From Hungatella sp. UBA3147 (lineage in GTDB: Bacteria; Bacillota; Clostridia; Lachnospirales; Lachnospiraceae), in assembly GCA_002365025.1 (NCBI GenBank), contig DEYX01000145.1:1-24675 (forward strand): a stretch of 24,675 nucleotides of DNA, in the 5' to 3' direction. A model generated the notes under the pieces. That model worked only from the letters and a program-made list of their open reading frames with translations. It searched no databases and was not told the DNA's origin. The position numbers and the translations under genes are program-made. Below are positions 1 through 7,552 of this stretch, piece by piece; within the stretch, counting starts at the first letter, position 1, and each line of letters begins with the position of its first letter.

Positions 1-753
1 ATATAATTTTTTTAAAGCATCCTTGATTCCGCCCACTTCATTAATGAGTCCTTCTTTTACCGTTTCTTCGCCAACCAGCACGGTTCCCAAGTCTCTGGTA
101 AGCATTTCCGTATTCAGCATAAGACGTTTCAACTGGTCGTAGGCGATCTCTGCGTGGGTGGAAACAAAGCTTAAGATCCGGTCCTGTATCATTTCAAAAT
201 ATTCATAAGTCTGGGAGGCGCCAATCACCATTCCTGTCATTCTTACGGGATGAACCATCATGGTTCCAGTGGGTACGATAAAGGAATAATCCGTGCAGAC
301 TGCTAAGGGAACTCCTATGGAATGGCTTCCTCCAAGAACCAGGGATACGGTTGGGATACTTAAGGAAGCGATCATCTCCGCTATCGCGAGGCCTGCATCC
401 ACGTCTCCGCCGGAGGTATTTAATAGAACCAAAAGCCCTTCCACGGAATCATCATCTTCGATCTCGGCCAGCTTCGGGAGGATATGATCGTATTTTGTAG
501 CTTTGCTGTTACCGGATAAATTCTCATGGCCTTCCACCTCTCCGATAATGGAGATCAGATGGATTTTCCGTTTGTTCGCATTATCATCCAGGGTCATCTG
601 GCCATATTCTTCCAGCTTTTCATCCTCTTTTTGTTCTATATCCTTTTCCGTCTTTTTTTCATCAAGGTTTTCCTTGCGCGCATTGCCGTCAGGCCGATTC
701 TGTCTTTCCTCCGGATCTTCGTTCTTCCCATTATTATGCTGATACTCTCTCAC
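1..753 (-). CDS. tepA: TepA-like ClpP-family serine protease (3' end cut by window edge)
   Basis: This is a ClpP-fold (family S14/SppA-like) protease of the TepA/YmfB type, probably cytoplasmic; such genes often sit beside ftsK/spoIIIE in clostridia. From the GTG at 753 the frame runs 251 codons to the window edge, close to the usual TepA length, so only a few residues are missing. The N-terminal ~55 residues are highly charged (Glu/Lys/Asp/Asn) and probably disordered. The fold begins with an IIGEVEGH segment. Motif GGSHSIG at 141-147 puts the nucleophile at Ser145, and MMVHP puts the catalytic His at 168, matching the ClpP Ser and MxHxP positions. I chose GTG because AGGAGG lies 8 bases upstream (plus-strand 762-767). 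The frame stays open further upstream, with an ATG at 873 that would add 40 residues but has no good ribosome site. Family assignment is firm; substrate unknown. Confidence 0.85.
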   Translation of the reverse strand, partial: MREYQHNNGKNEDPEERQNRPDGNARKENLDEKKTEKDIEQKEDEKLEEYGQMTLDDNANKRKIHLISIIGEVEGHENLSGNSKATKYDHILPKLAEIEDDDSVEGLLVLLNTSGGDVDAGLAIAEMIASLSIPTVSLVLGGSHSIGVPLAVCTDYSFIVPTGTMMVHPVRMTGMVIGASQTYEYFEMIQDRILSFVSTHAEIAYDQLKRLMLNTEMLTRDLGTVLVGEETVKEGLINEVGGIKDALKKLY

Positions 754-932
754 CTTAATAACCTCCTGTTTCACTGTTAATTTGGTAGTTTCATTTTTCA
801 CTCTAACCCACGCATTCCAGGCAGAATCTGTCTCTTTACGTGCTGCAATGGAATATTCATGGGGTATTTCCATATGATGTGGAGAAAACCATAAAAATAT
901 GCTTCCTATCAATGCCAGTCTTCAACCTTACG

Positions 933-969
933 CAATTACAATATTTTAATTGTGATTATAACAAGTTAT
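933..969. promoter_or_regulatory. AT-rich inverted repeats upstream of the citrate synthase -35 (candidate operator)
   Basis: Two dyads sit just upstream of the -35 box: CAATTA-N8-TAATTG (933-938 and 947-952) and ATAAC-AA-GTTAT (958-969). Position and symmetry fit a repressor or LysR-type activator site controlling the citrate synthase/aconitase operon, as CcpC does in Bacillus. The sequence does not identify the regulator, and short AT-rich dyads can arise by chance. Confidence 0.35.
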
Positions 970-997
970 TGACTTTGATACTTCCACATGGTAAACT
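969..997 (+). promoter_or_regulatory. sigma-A promoter for the citrate synthase/aconitase operon
   Basis: TTGACT (969-974), a 17-base spacer, then TAAACT (992-997). The -35 matches consensus at five of six bases; the -10 is weaker. The start would be near 1004, leaving a leader of about 128 bases before the ATG at 1132. Confidence 0.55.
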
Positions 998-1037
998 ACC
1001 AAACAACATAAATTAAGTCACATTCTTGCCAATGGAG

Positions 1038-1070
1038 GCAGCGCCGGAGTAATCCTTTTGCGCTGCTTTT
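1038..1070 (+). terminator. attenuator-like hairpin in the citrate synthase leader
   Basis: GCAGCGC (1038-1044) pairs perfectly with GCGCTGC (1060-1066). A short inner GGA/TCC pairing can form, and TTTTCT follows directly. It lies after the predicted start and before the ribosome site, so it has the shape and place of an intrinsic terminator in an untranslated leader. An upstream TGCC (1026-1029) could pair with GGCA (1037-1040) and compete with the stem base. The U-tract is short, so termination may be partial. Confidence 0.45.
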
Positions 1071-1131
1071 CTATAAGCAGATGCCTGACTTTTTGGCTGT
1101 GGCTAAACTAAAAAAAAGGAGAGATCGTCTC

Positions 1132-2463
1132 ATGAACAACTTTTTTATCGCTCAGACCTTTGGCAAATCCTCTAATTTCACGGATATTCCAAACAATTTA
1201 TTTAAGGAACACAATGTTAAAAAAGGGCTCCGTAACGAAGACGGCACCGGAGTACGGGTAGGCTTGACCCGCGTATCTGACGTAGTAGGCTATGAAATCG
1301 AAGACGGAAAAAAGGTCAACGTTCCCGGCAAGCTCTATTACCGCGGTATTGAAATCGGTGACCTGGTAAACGGAAAGAATAATGAACGTTACGGTTTTGA
1401 AGAAACTTCATTTTTACTCCTTTTTGGCTATCTCCCCTCAAAGAAGGAATTAAAAGAGTTTACCTCCACCCTTAGCCAGAACTACCATCTCCCTGATGAG
1501 TTTCTGGAAAAGAATATGCTCCGCACACCTTCCCGCAATCTGATGAACAGCCTTCAGCAGAGCATCCTGGCTCTATACGATTATGATGAAGAGCCAGATA
1601 ATGTGGATCCTTATGAGACTCTTTTAAAGGGAATCAACATCATGGCAAAGCTTCCATCTCTTTCCGTCTATGCATACCAGAGCAAGGTTCATTACTATGA
1701 AAGAGACAGTCTGATCATACATTATCCAAAGCCGGAATATTCCATGGCAGAAAATATTCTCTACATGCTGCGCCGTGATGGGGTCTTTACCGAGCAGGAA
1801 GCGAATCTGCTGGATGTGATGCTGATGATCCACGCAGACCATGGCGGCGGAAACAACTCCACCTTTACCAATGTAGTCATATCTTCCACAGGAACCGATA
1901 TCTATTCGGCCATCTCCGCTTCTATCGGCTCCTTAAAAGGACCTAAGCACGGCGGCGCCAATATATGCTGCAGTGAAATGATCAAGGCCATTGAAAAGGA
2001 AATCGGTCTTAAGGCGACCGAAGCCCAGATGAAGGGCGTGATCCAGAAGATCCTCGCAAAAGATTTCTATGACAATTCCGGTCTTGTATACGGACTTGGC
2101 CATGCAGTTTATACAGTTTCTGATCCAAGGGCTGATTTATTAAAAGTCTGCTGTGAAAAGCTTGCCAAACAGAAAAACAGGGAAGATGAATATGAGTTCC
2201 TGACAAAATTTGAAAAGGTTGCCAAAGCATGCCTTGCGGGCAACGGAAAAACCCTGTCAAACAATGTAGACTTCTACAGTGGTTTCGCTTATAATATGTT
2301 ACAGATACCGGAAGATATGTATACGCCTTTGTTTGTCTGCTCCCGTATGGCAGGCTGGCTGGCACACAATATCGAAAACAAGCTGTACGACGGAAGAATC
2401 ATGCGTCCGGCGACAAAATACGTAGGAGAAACTATTTCCTACAAAAAAAGAGAGGAAAGATAG
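1132..2463 (+). CDS. gltA: citrate synthase (Si type)
   Basis: It condenses oxaloacetate and acetyl-CoA to citrate, the first step toward 2-oxoglutarate and glutamate in the cytoplasm. The 443-residue product covers the full family fold. Catalytic landmarks are present: HADH with His234/His237, KGPKHGGAN with His273, and NVDFYSG with Asp380, matching the E. coli His264/His305/Asp362 neighbourhoods. GLGHAVYTVSDPRA is also typical. I start at the ATG at 1132 because AAGGAGA lies about 10 bases upstream; the in-frame ATG at 1081 would add 17 atypical residues and has no ribosome site. The aconitase gene begins 3 bases after the stop, so they form one operon. 2-Methylcitrate synthase is less likely, since no prpB/prpD-like partner is present. 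The operon has a leader hairpin and possible upstream operators. Confidence 0.93.
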   Translation: MNNFFIAQTFGKSSNFTDIPNNLFKEHNVKKGLRNEDGTGVRVGLTRVSDVVGYEIEDGKKVNVPGKLYYRGIEIGDLVNGKNNERYGFEETSFLLLFGYLPSKKELKEFTSTLSQNYHLPDEFLEKNMLRTPSRNLMNSLQQSILALYDYDEEPDNVDPYETLLKGINIMAKLPSLSVYAYQSKVHYYERDSLIIHYPKPEYSMAENILYMLRRDGVFTEQEANLLDVMLMIHADHGGGNNSTFTNVVISSTGTDIYSAISASIGSLKGPKHGGANICCSEMIKAIEKEIGLKATEAQMKGVIQKILAKDFYDNSGLVYGLGHAVYTVSDPRADLLKVCCEKLAKQKNREDEYEFLTKFEKVAKACLAGNGKTLSNNVDFYSGFAYNMLQIPEDMYTPLFVCSRMAGWLAHNIENKLYDGRIMRPATKYVGETISYKKREER

Positions 2464-2466
2464 CAT

Positions 2467-4779
2467 ATGGTTAAATTGTATGACGGCGGAGCTTATCTTT
2501 TACATGGAACGGAACTGGTTCCGGATCAGGAAGCAGATAAAGTTGCTGCCCTTACAGGAAAAGCTGCAGATAAGGCTGAGGCAAAAAAAGGTACCATCGC
2601 CTATTCCATTTTAAAGAATCACAACACTTCGGATCAAATGGATCATCTAAAGCTCCGTTTTGACTCCATGGCCTCCCACGACATTACATTTGTAGGAATT
2701 ATCCAGACTGCCCGTGCATCAGGGCTTAAAGAATTTCCTATCCCATACATTATGACCAACTGTCATAATTCTTTATGTGCAGTTGGCGGTACCATTAACG
2801 AGGATGATCACGTATTCGGACTTTCCGCTGCTAAAAAATATGGCGGAATCTTTGTTCCGCCTCATATTGCGGTCATCCATCAGTACATGCGGGAAATGAT
2901 GGCCGGCTGCGGACGCATGATCCTCGGCTCTGACAGTCATACCCGCTATGGCGCCCTGGGAACCATGGCCATCGGAGAAGGCGGCGGGGAACTGGTAAAA
3001 CAGCTTCTTTGTGATACCTATGATGTGGCTTATCCCGGCGTTGTGGCCATTTATCTTACCGGAAGCCCTGCTCCATCCGTTGGCCCTCACGATGTGGCCC
3101 TGGCCATTATCGGGGCGGTCTTTAAAAGCGGCTATGTAAAAAACAAAATCATGGAATTCGTAGGACCCGGTGTTTCATCTATGGATACGGACTATCGGAA
3201 CGGTGTGGATGTTATGACAACGGAAACCACCTGCCTTTCCTCTATCTGGAGAACCGATGAGGATACAAAAGCCTATCTGGACCTTCATGGCCGGGGAGAT
3301 GCTTACAAAGAATTGAATCCTGGAGAAGTTGCTTACTACGACGGAGTGGTGTATGTGGACTTAAGCACCATTAAGCCTATGATCGCACTGCCCTTCCACC
3401 CAAGCAATACCTATGAGATCGACGAATTAAATAATAACCTTGGAGATATTCTGCGCACTGTGGAACAAGAAGCAGAACGCATTGTGGGCAGTTCCAAAGC
3501 AAACCTTTCCTTAACAGACAAGATCGTGGACGGAAAGCTGATGGTTCAGCAGGGAGTGATTGCAGGATGCGCCGGAGGCAATTACTCCAACGTTATGGCT
3601 GCGGCTAATATTCTGACCGGTAAAAACTGCGGTAATGACATCTTTAATTTATCTGTATACCCCTCCTCCCAGCCGGTTTATATGGATCTGGTGAAAAAGG
3701 GAGCCATCTCAGAACTGATGGCAGCCGGCGCAACCGTCCGTACGGCCTTCTGCGGCCCATGCTTTGGCGCAGGGGATACACCTTCAAACAACTCCTTAAG
3801 CATCCGCCACACCACAAGAAACTTCCCCAACCGGGAAGGTTCCAAGCCAGGCAGCGGACAGATTTCCTGTGTCGCCCTCATGGATGCCCGCTCCATTGCT
3901 GCAACAGCGGCAAACGGCGGCTATCTCACATCTGCGGAAGGCTATGGAGAGGATTACCAGATTCCTTCCTATAAATTCGATCTTTCTTCCTATGAGAGAC
4001 GGGTGTATCAGGGATTCGGGAATGCTCAGCCTGAGGTACCCCTGATTTATGGCCCAAATATCAAGGATTGGCCGGCTATGAGTGCCTTAACGGATAACAT
4101 CATATTACGGGTATGTTCAAAAATCATGGATCCGGTCACTACCACCGATGAACTGATCCCTTCCGGAGAAACCTCTTCCTACCGTTCCAACCCACTCGGA
4201 CTTGCGGAATTTACCTTATCCCGCCGAGATCCGGAATACGTGGAACGCTCAAAGAAAGTGAATGAGCTGGAGCAGGTAAGGAAAGCCGGTGCCTGCCCCT
4301 TAGAGGCTGACCGGTCACTGGAATCTGCATGTAAGACCCTGGCCGCTTACTTAAACCAGCCGGAACTGAATGTAAGGGAAACAGAGATTGGAAGTATGAT
4401 TTACGCAGTAAAGCCGGGTGATGGTTCTGCCCGTGAACAGGCAGCCAGCTGCCAGCGAGTGCTGGGCGGCTTAGCTAATATTGCAAAAGAGTATGCGACC
4501 AAACGCTACCGTTCCAACGTTATGAACTGGGGAATGCTTCCCTTTCTTCTTGAGACAGAGCCGGATTTTGAAGTAGGGGATTTTATCTATGTACCTGGAA
4601 TCCGCAAAGCTCTTGACGGAGATATGAACCACATTCCAGCTTACGTTGTGAAAAACGAAGTAGGAAATCCGATTCATGAGATAGAACTGCATATTGCTGA
4701 TATGACCCCGGAAGAGCGGGAAATCGTAAAAGCCGGATGTCTGATTAATTATAATAGAAACAAAAACCAACAGCAGTAA
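2467..4779 (+). CDS. acn: aconitate hydratase (mitochondrial-type [4Fe-4S] aconitase)
   Basis: It isomerises citrate to isocitrate through cis-aconitate, using a [4Fe-4S] cluster. The product is 770 residues, the size of mitochondrial-type aconitases. The family signature GSDSHTRYG lies near 154-162. The three cluster ligands fit Cys368 (AGCAGGNYSN) and Cys429/Cys432 (FCGPCFGAGDTP). The C-terminal swivel domain runs from about residue 600. The ATG follows the citrate synthase stop by 3 bases, and its ribosome site (GAGGAAAG) lies inside the end of the upstream gene, so translation is probably coupled. No isocitrate dehydrogenase follows: a strong terminator comes at once, so that enzyme must be elsewhere or absent. 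Some clostridial relatives are annotated only as hydratase, and homoaconitase-like activity cannot be excluded. The neighbour makes aconitase by far the best reading. Confidence 0.9.
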   Translation: MVKLYDGGAYLLHGTELVPDQEADKVAALTGKAADKAEAKKGTIAYSILKNHNTSDQMDHLKLRFDSMASHDITFVGIIQTARASGLKEFPIPYIMTNCHNSLCAVGGTINEDDHVFGLSAAKKYGGIFVPPHIAVIHQYMREMMAGCGRMILGSDSHTRYGALGTMAIGEGGGELVKQLLCDTYDVAYPGVVAIYLTGSPAPSVGPHDVALAIIGAVFKSGYVKNKIMEFVGPGVSSMDTDYRNGVDVMTTETTCLSSIWRTDEDTKAYLDLHGRGDAYKELNPGEVAYYDGVVYVDLSTIKPMIALPFHPSNTYEIDELNNNLGDILRTVEQEAERIVGSSKANLSLTDKIVDGKLMVQQGVIAGCAGGNYSNVMAAANILTGKNCGNDIFNLSVYPSSQPVYMDLVKKGAISELMAAGATVRTAFCGPCFGAGDTPSNNSLSIRHTTRNFPNREGSKPGSGQISCVALMDARSIAATAANGGYLTSAEGYGEDYQIPSYKFDLSSYERRVYQGFGNAQPEVPLIYGPNIKDWPAMSALTDNIILRVCSKIMDPVTTTDELIPSGETSSYRSNPLGLAEFTLSRRDPEYVERSKKVNELEQVRKAGACPLEADRSLESACKTLAAYLNQPELNVRETEIGSMIYAVKPGDGSAREQAASCQRVLGGLANIAKEYATKRYRSNVMNWGMLPFLLETEPDFEVGDFIYVPGIRKALDGDMNHIPAYVVKNEVGNPIHEIELHIADMTPEEREIVKAGCLINYNRNKNQQQ

Positions 4780-4790
4780 TATAAAATAAT

Positions 4791-4847
4791 ACCCCCGGAC
4801 ATGGAACTGGTATAAAACCAGATTCCAATCCGGGGGTTATGTTTTTT
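4791..4847. terminator. bidirectional terminator between aconitase and the metal-transport operon
   Basis: ACCCCCGGA (4791-4799) pairs perfectly with TCCGGGGGT (4829-4837), and an inner stem GGAA-CTGGT / ACCAG-ATTCC extends it. On the plus strand TTTTTT (4842-4847) follows. On the minus strand the downstream tract is U-rich but broken. It serves two convergent operons. Confidence 0.88.
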
Positions 4848-5982
4848 ATTTTAGGATTTTATCTGCCTGTGTATCATCAAGAGTCACATGATAAAACAGT
4901 TCGTAGAAATCCTTTACTTCATGTTTTATATCAACGCCATACTTTTCGGGATATAAAAGATTACCCAGCCATAAAATTCCGATCATACGGTTGACTGAAG
5001 GCGGACTGCTCATAAAGCTATATGGAGCAGAAGGTACCTGATAAACCTTTCCCTCTTTTACTGCATTTAATTCTCCCCATACCTTATCCGTTGTTATGGT
5101 TTGGTACAGGGCCTCAGAATCTGCGATGATAACATCCGGCTGCCACAGAAGAAGCTGTTCAAAGGATACTACGCTTCCGCCGCCGCTTGATACCATTTCA
5201 ACTTTAGCTGCATTTTCCGCTCCTATCTGTTCGATAACCCGGGCATGAATGGAGCCCTCTGCATTGGTGTGAAGTCCATCATCTCCAACAGCGAAATATA
5301 CCGATTTCTTTTCTGACAGCCGTAGCCTGGCTGTTTCAGACTTTTTCAGTATGTTATTGCAATCGTCCGCCAGTTTCTTTGCCTGATCGGTATCTCCGGT
5401 AAGCTCTCCCAGTTTCTCATAAGCAGAACTCATGGTATCTAAATCTGCCTCTATAAAGATGACTGGCATATTTAGTTGCTCCTGAAGGGCATCCATATCC
5501 TCTTTTACACTTTTTTTCGCTTCTCCGATATCAATGATTACATCAGGACTTTCTGCAATAAGAGCCTCCATGTTCAGATTTGCATTCTTCCCATAAAACT
5601 GACCAAATTTAGGAAGTGCCCAATATTTTTCGTCAATGTACTGCTTTGCACCTTCGGAAAAATCAGAAGCAAGTCCAGACAGCTTATCCGGACAAAGGGT
5701 ATAAAGCACGATCTGTGCTAATGGTCCGGAAGGAGCAATCTTTTTTATTTCCTTTGGCAGTGTAACTTCCCTTCCTGTTGAATCCGTGAACACTCTGACG
5801 TCTGATTGCTCTCCTGCTTCGCCCGCTTTTTCTGTTTCTGCCTGAGTTTCTGATTTTACAGATGCAGTTGACTCTGCCTGACTGGCAGGAACCTCCTTAC
5901 TGCTTCCTTTTTGGCAGCCATTTGCCAGTACTACAGCAGCAAGGAATGCAGCCAGTACCAGACTTTTTCTCATTTTTTTCAT
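4846..5982 (-). CDS. ABC transporter substrate-binding lipoprotein, FecB/BtuF-like (proposed molybdate/tungstate)
   Basis: This is the extracytoplasmic binding component of a type II ABC importer, of the class that carries siderophores, cobalamin, haem or, in the MolBCA branch, molybdate. The 378-residue product starts with a lysine-rich signal peptide and lipobox ending at Cys23 (LANGC). A Thr/Ser/Glu-rich linker follows (about 25-60), then two TroA-fold lobes: VFTDSTGREVTLP near 64-76 and a second lobe from about 225. AGGGGGAT precedes the ATG. It is the last gene of a six-gene operon with a matching permease and ATPase. Ligand-binding residues cannot be read from sequence alone. The family is clear; molybdate or tungstate is inferred from the ModE-like operator and XdhC, and iron or corrinoid remain alternatives. 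Confidence 0.85.
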   Translation of the reverse strand: MKKMRKSLVLAAFLAAVVLANGCQKGSSKEVPASQAESTASVKSETQAETEKAGEAGEQSDVRVFTDSTGREVTLPKEIKKIAPSGPLAQIVLYTLCPDKLSGLASDFSEGAKQYIDEKYWALPKFGQFYGKNANLNMEALIAESPDVIIDIGEAKKSVKEDMDALQEQLNMPVIFIEADLDTMSSAYEKLGELTGDTDQAKKLADDCNNILKKSETARLRLSEKKSVYFAVGDDGLHTNAEGSIHARVIEQIGAENAAKVEMVSSGGGSVVSFEQLLLWQPDVIIADSEALYQTITTDKVWGELNAVKEGKVYQVPSAPYSFMSSPPSVNRMIGILWLGNLLYPEKYGVDIKHEVKDFYELFYHVTLDDTQADKILK

Positions 5983-5998
5983 ATGATCCCCCTATTTC

Positions 5999-6012
5999 GC
6001 CGCTTTTGCGGC
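5999..6012 (-). repeat. intercistronic GC hairpin before the binding-protein gene
   Basis: On the minus strand GCCGC-AAAA-GCGGC forms a five-pair stem with a tetraloop in the 38-base gap, 6 bases before the ribosome site of the lipoprotein gene. No U-tract follows, so it is not a terminator. It may stabilise the mRNA or tune expression of the last gene, which binding-protein genes often need in excess. Confidence 0.45.
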
Positions 6013-6020
6013 ATATATTT

Positions 6021-6767
6021 TTATTTAGAAAGCCTTACCGGCAATCCGGAGCGGATTACCGCTTTGTGCTCACCTTTTTTCACTAATTCCTCTGTAAGTT
6101 TTTTATCCGTAATAAGAGTCCCCGCTAACTCCCACACGCCAAAGTTAAAAAGATCAGGAGCGAGGGCCACACTGGGTCCCACTAATATGACTTTGGCATT
6201 CCGCGACAGTTCTAAAAGTCTTGGAAGGGTTTTATTTACCAGGGTAAATCCAGTAATAAAAACATAGTCCCTGTCTGAAAGTAAATATTCACAGGCACTG
6301 TCCGGATAATCGCTTTCCATTGGATTGCGTTCCAGGATTACACAGGATTCTGCTTCTTTTAAAATTTCTTCTGCAAAGCAGAAATGACCGATGGTCGCCA
6401 CCTTTTTTCCTTTGATATTTTTTCGATAGGCCATAAAAGCATCTTCCTTCGATAGCTGCCTGATTGTGCCTTCCTTTTCTAACCTGCTGATCCTGTCCGG
6501 CTGATTATAATAGGCATTCACCGCTGCCGCACCGATGCTTGCCTCGGTAAAATTCCATGATTTAATCAGCCCAGCCGCCTCCTTCCATGACATATCCAGT
6601 ATATTTTTTTCAGTCCTCCTAATGGTCTGAAGCGGATTTGTCGCTGCCGCGCCGGTATAACCACAGACAGTCACTGAAGTCCACTGGATTCCTACAAAAT
6701 AATCTTCTATCTTTTCATCATCTGGTATTGGATCTATCAGACGGTCATACATTTCCCACATATCCAT
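6021..6767 (-). CDS. DUF4213/DUF364 putative heavy-metal chelation protein
   Basis: The product is about 248 residues, cytoplasmic, with no signal peptide or membrane segment. The N-terminal part (about 1-85) fits DUF4213, an enolase-N-like domain. The C-terminal part (from about 105) fits the DUF364 Rossmann-like domain, with KKVATIGHFCF, a YVFITGFTLVNKT strand-turn and the hallmark GPSVALAPDLFNFGVWELAG. The one structurally studied family member was proposed to chelate heavy metal between the two domains; no reaction is established. The start is ambiguous: the ATG at 6767 forms a TGATG overlap with the upstream ATPase stop, while the ATG at 6761 is 8 bases from GGGGGAAGG and may be the better one. 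Its place between ATPase and binding-protein genes suggests handling of the imported metal or oxyanion. That role is inference. Confidence 0.8.
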   Translation of the reverse strand: MDMWEMYDRLIDPIPDDEKIEDYFVGIQWTSVTVCGYTGAAATNPLQTIRRTEKNILDMSWKEAAGLIKSWNFTEASIGAAAVNAYYNQPDRISRLEKEGTIRQLSKEDAFMAYRKNIKGKKVATIGHFCFAEEILKEAESCVILERNPMESDYPDSACEYLLSDRDYVFITGFTLVNKTLPRLLELSRNAKVILVGPSVALAPDLFNFGVWELAGTLITDKKLTEELVKKGEHKAVIRSGLPVRLSK

Positions 6768-7540
6768 CACCTTCCCCCGGGCATACACACCTTTTTTCCG
6801 CTTTTAAAATCTTCATAGATCTCAATAGGCACCTGGTATACGCCTTCCAAAAGCTCTTTCGTAAGGATCTTGTCCGGCTCACCGAAAGCCGCTATCTTTC
6901 CCTCCATCATCACCAGCGCCTTATGGGCAAAATAAAAGACATGCTCCGGATTATGGGTGGATTGAACAATTAAATATCCCTTTTCTGACAGGGTCCGCAA
7001 TTCCTCCATAACCCGGATCTGGTTGCCGTAATCCAAGCTGGAACATGGTTCATCCATAACCAGTATTTTTGCCTCCTGGGCGATGGCTCTTGCAATCAGT
7101 ACAAGCTGCTGTTCGCCGCCGCTGATCTGCCCAAATATACGGTCCTTTAGGCCGGCAATCTTTAAAAGCTTCAGAGCATTCAATGCCCTTTCTTTTTCTT
7201 TCTGTCCCGGACTTGCAAAGCGTGGCAGCGAGGCCGTCGTCCCCATTAACACCATATCCAGAACCGAAAAAGTGAATGCAGTATCATGGTTCTGGGGTAT
7301 GTAGGCGATCCTTCCGGCCAATTCCCGTTCTGAGAAGTGCCGGCGTTCTGTTCCATCGATCAGAATCTCCCCATGGTACCCCTTTAGCAGACCTAACATG
7401 CACCGAAAAAGCGTGCTCTTGCCTGCACCGTTTTTTCCAAGAACGCAGACCAGTTCTCCTTTGCTGAATGAAAAATTGATCCCCTTTAATACCTGAAAAC
7501 AATGATAACCGAATTCCAGATCTTTTACTGTCAGTTCCAT
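6767..7540 (-). CDS. ABC transporter ATP-binding protein, FecE/BtuD type
   Basis: This is the ATPase that powers the neighbouring FecCD-type permease on the inner face of the membrane. All motifs are intact in 257 residues: Walker A GKNGAGKS at 35-42, Q-loop IPQNH near 81-85, signature SGGEQQ at 140-145, Walker B ILVMDEP at 159-165 with D-loop SSLD, and the H-loop His in QSTHNPEH. AGGAGGGG precedes the ATG, which lies 12 bases after the permease stop. The 3' end overlaps the DUF364 start as TGATG. Order and type match FecBCD-class importers including the MolBCA branch. Substrate is not encoded in this subunit. Confidence 0.93.
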   Translation of the reverse strand: MELTVKDLEFGYHCFQVLKGINFSFSKGELVCVLGKNGAGKSTLFRCMLGLLKGYHGEILIDGTERRHFSERELAGRIAYIPQNHDTAFTFSVLDMVLMGTTASLPRFASPGQKEKERALNALKLLKIAGLKDRIFGQISGGEQQLVLIARAIAQEAKILVMDEPCSSLDYGNQIRVMEELRTLSEKGYLIVQSTHNPEHVFYFAHKALVMMEGKIAAFGEPDKILTKELLEGVYQVPIEIYEDFKSGKKVCMPGGR

Positions 7541-7552
7541 ACTTCCCCTCCT

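Larger units (their letters stand above)
754..1131. other. divergent intergenic region between tepA and the citrate synthase operon
   Basis: This gap is about 380 bases. The half next to tepA (754-~920) holds no promoter I can defend on the minus strand; its minus-strand frame in register with tepA is open from about 918 down to 753. The half next to citrate synthase holds AT-rich inverted repeats, a sigma-A promoter and a leader hairpin, described separately. An ATG at 1081 in frame with citrate synthase is rejected as a start, because it has no ribosome site and lies just after the leader hairpin. Confidence 0.6.

Noticed and set aside
503..780. Two overlapping plus-strand frames rich in Phe/Ser/Leu
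   Set aside because: They are antisense to the charged N-terminus of the tepA-like gene and have no ribosome sites.
1081..1131. Upstream in-frame ATG at 1081 as start of citrate synthase
   Set aside because: It has no ribosome site, lies just after a leader hairpin, and adds 17 residues unlike citrate synthase N-termini. The ATG at 1132 has AAGGAGA at good spacing.
2009..2365. Minus-strand open frame of 118 codons
   Set aside because: It is antisense to the conserved C-terminal half of citrate synthase, with no recognisable family.
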